Below, in pieces: positions 57,791-64,000 of a DNA stretch of 64,000 bases. The translations under genes and the position numbers were made by a program. The notes under the pieces are model-generated. The model was not told the origin of the DNA, ran no database searches, and worked only from the letters and a program-made list of their open reading frames with translations. Each line of letters starts with the position of its first letter. Position 1 is the stretch's first letter. Origin of the DNA: Anoxybacillus ayderensis (GTDB taxonomy: Bacteria; Bacillota; Bacilli; Bacillales; Anoxybacillaceae); the NCBI RefSeq assembly GCF_000833605.1, contig NZ_JXTG01000002.1, positions 186,001 through 250,000 on the forward strand, given 5' to 3'.

Positions 57791-58546
57791 ATGGACGATA
57801 TTTTACGGATAGAAGACGTATCGTTTCGATATGATGATGAAGATGTACTGCAACATATTCATTTTCGCGTTCCGAAAGGCGCTTTCGTTGGTTTAGTTGG
57901 TCCGAACGGGTCAGGGAAATCAACGTTGTTAAAATGCATTTTGCGGTTGTTAAAACCGCAAACAGGGCGCATTTTTTTATTCGGCACGCCGATTGAGCAG
58001 TTTAAAGATTGGCATAAAATTGGCTTTGTCTCCCAAAAGGCAAACAGTTTTAATACCGGGTTTCCTGCGACAGTATATGAAGTCGTAGCGAGCGGTTTAG
58101 CTGGAAAGCTCGGTTTATTTCGCCGATTAAAGAAAAGCGACGAAAAAGCAGTATATGAAGCGATTGATGCGGTCGGCATGAGCCCTTTTATTCATCGAAA
58201 CATTGGCGAACTTTCAGGAGGTCAACAACAACGCGTATTTATTGCACGTGCGATCGTGTCGCAACCTGAATTTTTAATTTTAGATGAGCCAACTGTCGGG
58301 GTCGATGTGCATCATGTACAAAGCTTTTACGACATGCTTGAACGATTGAATAAACAACATCATATGACGTTGCTTCTTGTGACGCACGATATCGGAACAA
58401 TTACGGAAAAAGTCACGCATGTCGCTTGTTTAAACAAACATTTGCATTTTCATGGAAGCGTGCAACAGTTTGCGCAGCTGAAAACAGAAGATTTAGCATC
58501 ATTTTACGGGCATCATCTTCACCTACTTGCCCATGACCATGCATAG
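57791..58546 (+). CDS. zurA: Zinc ABC transporter ATP-binding protein
   Basis: 251 residues. Seen: Walker A GPNGSGKSTLLKCIL, Q loop GFVSQKANS, signature LSGGQQQRVFIARA, Walker B FLILDEPTVGVD, and H loop LLVTHDIG. Energises zinc import with ZurM. The solute-binding protein gene (zurL type) is not adjacent. Also known as znuC or adcC in relatives. Confidence 0.93.
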   Translation: MDDILRIEDVSFRYDDEDVLQHIHFRVPKGAFVGLVGPNGSGKSTLLKCILRLLKPQTGRIFLFGTPIEQFKDWHKIGFVSQKANSFNTGFPATVYEVVASGLAGKLGLFRRLKKSDEKAVYEAIDAVGMSPFIHRNIGELSGGQQQRVFIARAIVSQPEFLILDEPTVGVDVHHVQSFYDMLERLNKQHHMTLLLVTHDIGTITEKVTHVACLNKHLHFHGSVQQFAQLKTEDLASFYGHHLHLLAHDHA

Positions 58547-58560
58547 AAAGGGGGGAGATT

Positions 58561-59394
58561 ATGCTAGAGGCGTTATTTCAATATGAATTTTTACAAAATG
58601 CGTTTATTGTTGGCATATTCATTGGGCTCATCGCTCCTCTTTTAGGTGTGTTTATTGTCGTACGGAGATTATCGCTTATTGCGGATGCGTTGAGTCATGT
58701 CACGCTTGCAGGAATTGCGGCCAGTTTACTTGTACAAAAAACGTTTGTCATGGGAGCGACATTCAACCCGATTTATTTGGGCATGGCGTTTTCGGTTGCT
58801 GGTTCGTTATTTATTGAAAAGTTGCGTACCGTATATAAGCATTATCAAGAATTAGCTATTCCGATCATTTTATCAGGAGGCATCGGCTTAAGCGTCATTT
58901 TTATTTCACTTGCGGATGGCTTCAATACCGATTTGTTTTCATATTTGTTCGGAAGCGTTAGCGCGGTAAGCCGAACAGATGTATGGACAATTAGCATCAT
59001 TTTTTTCATCGTGTTTGCTGTTATTTTTCTGCTCTATAAAGAGTGGTTTATTTTATCATTTGACGAAGAATATGCACAAGCATCGGGAGTAAAGGTAAGG
59101 GTGCTTCATTTTGTTTTCATCGTGCTCGTTGCTCTCGTCATTGCCGCATCGATGCGAATTGTCGGCATTTTGCTCGTCTCATCACTCATGACGCTTCCTG
59201 TTGCCGCGAGCATTCGAATCGCAAAAGGATTTAAACAAGCGTTATGGTTGTCCGTTCTATTTGGTGAGCTTGCTGTCATTGTTGGCTTATTTCTTTCTTA
59301 TTATTTAAATTTAGCTCCCGGCGGGACGATTGTGTTGTTAGCTGTCTGTATATTAATTGGTGCGATCGTGTGGAGAAAATGGAAGAGAGGATGA
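58561..59394 (+). CDS. zurM: Zinc ABC transporter permease
   Basis: 277 residues, ABC-3 family. Seen: about eight membrane helices, RLSLIADALSHVTLAGIA, LFSYLFGSVSAVSRTD, and FDEEYAQASGVKV, all typical of ZnuB/AdcB-type metal permeases. It forms the zinc channel with ZurA. Only 14 bp after zurA and 6 bp before zur. Confidence 0.93.
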   Translation: MLEALFQYEFLQNAFIVGIFIGLIAPLLGVFIVVRRLSLIADALSHVTLAGIAASLLVQKTFVMGATFNPIYLGMAFSVAGSLFIEKLRTVYKHYQELAIPIILSGGIGLSVIFISLADGFNTDLFSYLFGSVSAVSRTDVWTISIIFFIVFAVIFLLYKEWFILSFDEEYAQASGVKVRVLHFVFIVLVALVIAASMRIVGILLVSSLMTLPVAASIRIAKGFKQALWLSVLFGELAVIVGLFLSYYLNLAPGGTIVLLAVCILIGAIVWRKWKRG

Positions 59395-59400
59395 CGAAGC

Positions 59401-59826
59401 GTGAACGTTTCTGAAGCGCTACGGTTAATGAAAGAAAAGGGGTTTAAGTATACAGGAAAGCGCGAAGAAATGCTTGAGCTGTTTGCAAAAACAGATAAAT
59501 ATTTAACGGCAAAAGATGTGCTTGATGTCATGAAAGATCGGTATCCGGGACTTAGTTTCGATACAGTTTATCGCAACTTAGCGTTATTTGTTGAGCTCGG
59601 CATTTTAGAAATGACTGAGCTGTCTGGAGAGAAGCGCTTTCGGTTTACATGTAATGTGCATCATCACCATCACCATTTTATTTGCATGTCGTGCGGAAAA
59701 ACGAAAGAACTTGTAACGTGTCCGATGAATGAATTAGTGGAAGATTTGCACGGATATACGATTTCAGGGCATAAGTTTGAAGTGTACGGAACATGCCCGA
59801 TGTGCCAACAACAAGCTGACGTGTAA
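59401..59826 (+). CDS. zur: Zinc uptake regulator Zur (Fur family)
   Basis: 141 residues, GTG start. Seen: a winged helix ([24 protein letters not shown] in two helices, [18 protein letters not shown]), the metal-binding region with six consecutive histidines (residues 87-92) and FICMSCGK, and the structural zinc CPMCQQQ. Represses zinc import when zinc is sufficient. Being the last gene of the operon it controls gives autoregulation. Confidence 0.92.
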   Translation: MNVSEALRLMKEKGFKYTGKREEMLELFAKTDKYLTAKDVLDVMKDRYPGLSFDTVYRNLALFVELGILEMTELSGEKRFRFTCNVHHHHHHFICMSCGKTKELVTCPMNELVEDLHGYTISGHKFEVYGTCPMCQQQADV

Positions 59827-59842
59827 TGTCAGCTTGTTGTTG
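59806..59842. terminator. Bidirectional terminator between zur and yqfW
   Basis: A 15-bp perfect stem, CAACAACAAGCTGAC (59806-59820) with GTCAGCTTGTTGTTG (59828-59842), 7-nt loop. It spans the last codons and stop of zur and the end of yqfW. No long T run on either strand. Confidence 0.6.
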
Positions 59843-60404
59843 TGAGCAATTGTTCTACTTGTTTTTTCGCTTCATACCAATTGTACACGCGAATAACGCC
59901 TTTTGGGAGCGGACCGCGATTGTAAGGAGTATCAAATAAAATGACAGGAATAAGGCATTGTTCAGCAATATCGCAAGCATTATCGTATTTATCTTCAAAA
60001 AACATGTCGATTTTATATTTCTTTACTGCTTCAATTTTATCGTGTGAACCGATCAGTTCGATATGATGGTAATGAACACCTTGTTGTTGAAACCATTTTT
60101 CTGTTATTTCATACAAGTGACGGCCTCGAGCGCTAATATAATATAGCTCATATTCATCTTTCCAACTATTAATGACCTCTAATGCTCCGTTCGCAAGCGG
60201 TGCTTCGCTGTAGATGATCGGTTCGTATTGTTCCATCCATTCATTTAATTTTTCTTCCGTTGTATCCAAAAAAGGAACTAAATCGTAATCGGTGATATCA
60301 TCAAGCGTTAAGTTTTTTTGAAACGACTTGTTTAAATATGGAATAAACGTACTTGGACATGTTACTGTTCCATCAATATCGATACCAAATCGCCGTTTGA
60401 TCAT
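59829..60404 (-). CDS. yqfW: HAD-type 5' nucleotidase-like protein YqfW
   Basis: 191 residues. Seen: motif I FGIDIDGTVTCP, motif II YYISARGRH, and KIDMFFEDKYDNACDIAE for the acidic motif. Related to 5'(3')-deoxyribonucleotidases; substrate unproven. Convergent with zur. Confidence 0.88.
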   Translation of the reverse strand: MIKRRFGIDIDGTVTCPSTFIPYLNKSFQKNLTLDDITDYDLVPFLDTTEEKLNEWMEQYEPIIYSEAPLANGALEVINSWKDEYELYYISARGRHLYEITEKWFQQQGVHYHHIELIGSHDKIEAVKKYKIDMFFEDKYDNACDIAEQCLIPVILFDTPYNRGPLPKGVIRVYNWYEAKKQVEQLLTTTS

Positions 60405-60534
60405 GTTTGTTCATCCTTCCTATGATGTGCTTTTCTTGCCCATTATATCATTGACATAAAGTAACATCTATAATGACGTATCGCTTATTGCATAATAATA
60501 GTGCTCCTCATTTTACGAAAGCGAGGGAATGGTC

Positions 60535-60894
60535 ATGGACAATGAACATCAGCGTCGATCATATGACAACGAACGAATAGATACTGTTGTGAATCGAGTG
60601 GATACTGTTCCAAATGTTGAACGAGATTTTATGGAAGAAACAGCAGGTGAAATTGCTGAGCCGATTCGATTTTCTGAAAAAGAAGTCGATCGTGAACAAA
60701 ACGGTCGTGGCATTGGCTGGCTTGCACTTGCGTTATCGGTTGTTTCTCTTTTCTTAATGCCAGTCATTATGGGGGCAGCCGGTATTATTTTTGGATTCAT
60801 TGCCCGACGTCGAGGAGCAGAAACGTTAGGGGCTTGGGCGATTGGAATTGGGGCTGTGTCCATTATTTTAAGCTTTTTCGTCCGATTTTGGTAA
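60535..60894 (+). CDS. yqfX: YqfX-like membrane protein
   Basis: 119 residues from ATG 60535, preferred over ATG 60529 by spacing from GCGAGGG. Seen: a charged N-terminal half and a C-terminal pair of membrane helices (WLALALSVVSLFLMPVIMG; GAWAIGIGAVSIILSFFV) around an RRRGAET loop, as in DUF4190-type proteins. Position before ispG matches yqfX. Function unknown. Confidence 0.78.
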   Translation: MDNEHQRRSYDNERIDTVVNRVDTVPNVERDFMEETAGEIAEPIRFSEKEVDREQNGRGIGWLALALSVVSLFLMPVIMGAAGIIFGFIARRRGAETLGAWAIGIGAVSIILSFFVRFW

Positions 60895-60926
60895 ATAAGA
60901 GGGGAATATTCCCCTCTTATTTTTGC
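60893..60926. terminator. Bidirectional terminator between yqfX and ispG
   Basis: A 30-bp perfect palindrome centred at AATATT (60905-60910), with arms AAATAAGAGGGG and CCCCTCTTATTT, and T or A runs on both sides. Confidence 0.92.
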
Positions 60927-62011
60927 TTTCCTTTCAATGCATATTCTTCCGCTAATTTGTCAATTTCTTTTTTCAATTCTTCAACCATTGCTTCTTCAGG
61001 CACTTTCCGGACAATCTTTCCGTGGCGGAACAATAATCCTTCGCCGCGTGCCCCTGCAATGCCGATGTCAGCTTCGCGCGCCTCTCCTGGCCCGTTGACC
61101 GCACAACCGAGGACCGCTACTTTAATTGGCGCTTTAATTTGGGCGATATATTCTTCAATTTCATTTGCAATACGAATTAAGTCAATTTCAATTCTTCCGC
61201 ATGTCGGACAAGAAATTAATGTCGCAGCGTTTGCCGCAAGACCGAATGTTTTCAACAATTCACGTGCTACTTTTACTTCTTCGACAGGGTCAGCGCTAAG
61301 GGATACACGTACCGTATTGCCAATTCCTTTACTTAAAATGGCACCAAGTCCCGCAGCACTTTTTACTGTTCCGGCAAATAGCGTACCCGATTCCGTAATG
61401 CCAAGATGGAGCGGATAGTCGAATGTGCGCGCAGCTTTTTCATATGCTTCAATCGCTAAACGAACATCGGAAGCTTTCAGTGAAACGATAATGTCATAAA
61501 AATCAAGGTCTTCTAAAATGCGAATATGATGTAACGCGCTTTCGACCATACCATCCGCAGTTGGATAGCCGTATTTTTCTAAAATGCGTTTTTCAAGTGA
61601 ACCAGCGTTTACCCCGATGCGAATCGGAACTCCACGTTCTTTTGCTGCTTTCACAACCGCTTCTACTTTTTCCCGCTTTCCGATGTTTCCGGGGTTAATC
61701 CGAATTTTATCTGCTCCGTTTTCAATCGCTTTTAAAGCAAGGCGGTAGTCGAAATGAATATCGACAACGAGCGGAATATTGATGCGTTTTTTTATTTCAG
61801 CAATCGCATCAGCTGCTCTTTCGTCTGGGCAAGCGACGCGAACGATTTGGCATCCAGCTTCTTCGAGTCGATGTATTTGAGCAACGGTTTCTTCTACATC
61901 ATGCGTTTTTGTCGTCGTCATACTTTGAATGACGACTTCGTTATTCCCCCCAATTGTAATGTTCCCAACGCGAACGGGGCGGGTTTTTGAACGATGAATG
62001 ATTTCGCTCAC
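60917..62011 (-). CDS. ispG: (E)-4-hydroxy-3-methylbut-2-enyl-diphosphate synthase IspG
   Basis: 364 residues, GTG start after AAAGGAGCGATTG. Seen: a TIM-barrel N-terminus ([34 protein letters not shown]) and a C-terminal Fe-S domain with ISCPTCGR and [10 protein letters not shown]. Penultimate step of the MEP pathway, followed by IspH. Convergent with yqfX. Confidence 0.96.
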   Translation of the reverse strand: MSEIIHRSKTRPVRVGNITIGGNNEVVIQSMTTTKTHDVEETVAQIHRLEEAGCQIVRVACPDERAADAIAEIKKRINIPLVVDIHFDYRLALKAIENGADKIRINPGNIGKREKVEAVVKAAKERGVPIRIGVNAGSLEKRILEKYGYPTADGMVESALHHIRILEDLDFYDIIVSLKASDVRLAIEAYEKAARTFDYPLHLGITESGTLFAGTVKSAAGLGAILSKGIGNTVRVSLSADPVEEVKVARELLKTFGLAANAATLISCPTCGRIEIDLIRIANEIEEYIAQIKAPIKVAVLGCAVNGPGEAREADIGIAGARGEGLLFRHGKIVRKVPEEAMVEELKKEIDKLAEEYALKGKQK

Positions 62012-62090
62012 GAGTCAATCGCTCCTTTAACGTATTAATCGAATCATTTTTTATTGTAGCAATGTTTCTTGTTTGTTGACAACGTTTTTG

Positions 62091-62402
62091 CTATTTCTGC
62101 TTATAGTACGGAATGCGGTACGTTTTTCCGATTTGAAGGGAATGGGCGTTAACATGTGGATTCAACGTTTGAAAATCAGCAATGAGCTGATCGATGGATA
62201 CGGGTAATTTCCCATTCATCTCACGCTCGACGATAGAAAGGAGCGTATCGCCTCGTTGGATCATGACTTCACGATATGGAAGCTCCTTTGTTGGTTTGAA
62301 CGTTTTTTCTGCACGAATTGTATGAATTGTCCCTTCTGTTATATCATGGTAAGCAATCGCACATATCGCAATGCATACAAGAAAGAAGAAAACTTTTTTC
62401 AT
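62091..62402 (-). CDS. yqfZ: LysM-domain protein YqfZ
   Basis: 103 residues from ATG 62402 after GCGGGGGAA. Seen: a signal peptide or membrane anchor (VFFFLVCIAICAIAYHDI), a basic stretch, and one LysM repeat (VMIQRGDTLLSIVE, LQIGKTYRIPYYK). LysM binds peptidoglycan, so this is a cell-surface protein. Phased TTNACA/TGTNAA half-sites 65-115 bp upstream suggest WalR-type control. Confidence 0.87.
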   Translation of the reverse strand: MKKVFFFLVCIAICAIAYHDITEGTIHTIRAEKTFKPTKELPYREVMIQRGDTLLSIVEREMNGKLPVSIDQLIADFQTLNPHVNAHSLQIGKTYRIPYYKQK

Positions 62403-62467
62403 GGCATTCCCCCGCTTCATTCTTCTGTTTTATCCATATGGCTTGTCCAAACGATATATGCGTAAAA

Positions 62468-62516
62468 ATTACATTCTCTTTACATTGCTTTACATGTTCT
62501 TCACATCACGTTGACA
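62468..62516. promoter_or_regulatory. Five phased TTNACA half-sites between yqfZ and the MCP gene
   Basis: On the plus strand: ATTACA (62468-62473), TTTACA (62479-62484), TTTACA (62489-62494), TTCACA (62500-62505) and TTGACA (62511-62516), at intervals of 11, 10, 11 and 11 bp. Read on the minus strand toward yqfZ, TGTAAA-N5-TGTAAT fits the WalR box TGTWAH-N5-TGTWAH exactly. Read on the plus strand they resemble PhoP boxes. Confidence 0.6.
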
Positions 62517-62559
62517 TGTTTTTGGTATTCTTTGTCTGTATTTGTCGAAGGGGGGATAT

Positions 62560-64000
62560 ATGTTGAGACAGCGTTTAAAACATATAAAAGAGCTTGTCCG
62601 AGTGCCTGTATTTCAACCATCACCGAAAATAAAACAATGGTTATTAAAAATTAATTTACAAAACCGTTTATTTATTTTATTTTTGGGTGTGTTAATTATT
62701 TCGTTAAGTGCCGTTGGGATGATTGCTTATCATCAAGCGAAACAAACGACGGTAAAAGCGATCGAAAATCGCCTTGAGCGAGAGGCGACGATGATGTTTG
62801 AAGTGTCACGTAATCTTATGTATATTCATGCTGGAAATGAGCAACTGCTTGAAAAAAGTTTGCGGTCTGCAGTAAAGCAACAAAAGGCGGAACTGATGCA
62901 AGATGGATTAAGCGTAGACATTTTTTTAATTGGAGATAGACAAGTAAAAACGTTTGAACGAAATGGACAGCTCAATGTACCGACATCCGTCCAACAAACA
63001 ATTACGAAACAAAAAAATGGTGTGTCGCATTTGGAATGGAACGGGCGTACATATACATTTGCATATAAAACTATTCAAGAATTGAAAGGGACATATGTCG
63101 TTGCTGTACCGGATGAACAGTTTATGAAGCCGATCCAACAGCTTGCATATTTAACCGTTGTAGCGATTATGATAAGCGTCATTATTTCCACGCTGATGAT
63201 TAAATGGTTAGTAAGTGGATTAACGAAGCCGATTGCCCAACTTCGTCATGCGATGAGCCGATTGTCACGTGGAGATTTAACGGTTGACGAACATATTTAT
63301 TCGACAACGCCAGAAATTGATTCGCTTGCGCGTAGCTTCCAACGGATGTTGACGAGCATGAAAAATGTCATTCGTGAAATGGACGAAACAACAAAGCAGC
63401 TAGCCATCACAGGAGGCGACTTAGAGCATGTGTCTGAACATGCCATTGAATCAAACGATCAGCTCTTGGCAGCGATTTCTACTGTGAAACAAGGGGCAGA
63501 AGAAACGGCCAATGCTTCAGACGAAAGCATTCATCGCGTCGATGAGATGAAAAAACGGATGCAACACGTATTAGTAAGTGTGAAAAACATTTCAGCCAGT
63601 GCGACTGATATGAACGAATCTTCAAAGAGTGGGGAAAAACGGCTGACGCATTTAATTGCTGATATTCATTCATTTGCTGAGCAATTTAAAAAAGTAAACG
63701 ATACGATTCAAAGTGTAAAACATCATTCGACGTCGATTACAAAAGTTGTGGATGTCATTCGACAAATTGCCGAGCAAACGAAGTTATTGGCGCTCAACGC
63801 AACAATTGAAGCGGCGCGCGCTGGAGAAGCTGGAAAAGGATTTGCGGTCGTCGCCACAGAAGTGAGAAAGCTGGCGGAACATGCTTCAAAGGCAACGGAA
63901 GAAATTACATCGTCCATTTTTGCGATGGAAGAAGTATCAATTCATGCGACAAACCAGTTTGAAGGGATGGTCACACATTTACAACATCAACTCACGTCCG
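62560..64000 (+). CDS. Methyl-accepting chemotaxis protein (3' end outside window)
   Basis: 480 residues visible. Seen: a first membrane helix near residue 40 ([20 protein letters not shown]), an extracytoplasmic sensor region of about 140 residues, a second helix near 205 ([19 protein letters not shown]), a HAMP domain ([13 protein letters not shown]), and the signalling hairpin with [20 protein letters not shown] near residue 402. It transmits ligand binding to CheA/CheW. The ligand is unknown. ATG 62560 or TTG 62563 after AGGGGGG. The ORF runs to the window end without a stop. Confidence 0.93.
   Translation, partial: MLRQRLKHIKELVRVPVFQPSPKIKQWLLKINLQNRLFILFLGVLIISLSAVGMIAYHQAKQTTVKAIENRLEREATMMFEVSRNLMYIHAGNEQLLEKSLRSAVKQQKAELMQDGLSVDIFLIGDRQVKTFERNGQLNVPTSVQQTITKQKNGVSHLEWNGRTYTFAYKTIQELKGTYVVAVPDEQFMKPIQQLAYLTVVAIMISVIISTLMIKWLVSGLTKPIAQLRHAMSRLSRGDLTVDEHIYSTTPEIDSLARSFQRMLTSMKNVIREMDETTKQLAITGGDLEHVSEHAIESNDQLLAAISTVKQGAEETANASDESIHRVDEMKKRMQHVLVSVKNISASATDMNESSKSGEKRLTHLIADIHSFAEQFKKVNDTIQSVKHHSTSITKVVDVIRQIAEQTKLLALNATIEAARAGEAGKGFAVVATEVRKLAEHASKATEEITSSIFAMEEVSIHATNQFEGMVTHLQHQLTS

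Noticed and set aside
60834-61418. 194-codon plus-strand frame opposite ispG
   Set aside because: Antisense to a full-length IspG with all motifs; the long open frame reflects codon composition.

Overview
The window is a 64 kb stretch of a Firmicutes chromosome from an endospore-forming, flagellated, naturally competent member of the Bacillaceae. Low to moderate GC, GGAGG-type ribosome binding sites with many GTG and TTG starts, and gene content and order very like the Bacillus subtilis sda-yqeG to yqfZ region all fit this. Protein sequences look closest to the thermophilic Anoxybacillus/Geobacillus group; that placement is from memory and was not computed. Sporulation genes (sigK, gpr, spoIIP, yqfC, yqfD) and the sporulation checkpoint gene sda are present.

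Layout. (1) 1-5000: the 3' end of a type I (probably I-B) CRISPR-Cas operon, cas3 (cut by the window edge)-cas4-cas1-cas2. A leader rich in inverted repeats follows, then an array of 31 identical 29-bp repeats and one decayed terminal repeat. (2) 5000-11260: mixed genes, namely a DUF4405 membrane cytochrome-like protein, intact sigK, a Ktr/Trk potassium channel subunit, the motAB flagellar stator, and pssA and psd for phosphatidylethanolamine synthesis. (3) 11269-16677: sda, a DnaA-box cluster, then the tightly packed operon yqeG-yqeH-aroE-yqeI-nadD-yqeK-rsfS-yqeM (ribosome assembly, NAD and shikimate genes). (4) 16730-22803: comER, comEA-comEB-comEC (DNA uptake), yqzM, holA, rpsT. (5) 22995-36692: gpr, spoIIP, yqxA, lepA, hemW, then the CIRCE-controlled heat-shock operon hrcA-grpE-dnaK-dnaJ with prmA, rsmE and mtaB. 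(6) 36792-44927: rpsU-yqeY, nfeD-floA-yqfB, yqfC-yqfD, phoH, ybeY, dgkA, era, yqzL, recO. (7) 45019-52678: ccpN and the PEP-synthase/PPDK regulator, then dnaG-rpoD, an unknown membrane protein, cytochrome c550, trmK and a NIF3-family gene. (8) 52688-64000: ispH, yqfQ, cshB, nfo, yqfT, a YitT-family gene, the zinc operon zurA-zurM-zur, yqfW, yqfX, ispG, yqfZ, and a methyl-accepting chemotaxis protein running off the right edge.

Most of the right-hand 50 kb is ordinary conserved Bacillaceae housekeeping DNA. The less ordinary signals are mainly regulatory. They are five phased TTNACA half-sites between yqfZ and the chemotaxis gene (WalR/PhoP-like), the sda-yqeG DnaA-box cluster, an operator-like palindrome exactly at the predicted rpsU transcription start, and a Zur box at the zurA start site. 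There is also a hairpin covering the spoIIP ribosome binding site, and an inverted-repeat motif recurring in the CRISPR leader. ccpN and comEC lack a normal start codon at their expected 5' ends and may begin at ATC. Compared with B. subtilis gene order recalled from memory, pgpH/yqfF, cdd, glyQS and yqxD are cleanly absent from their usual places. I recognised no rRNA, tRNA, insertion sequence or riboswitch. No wholly new multi-gene system is evident.
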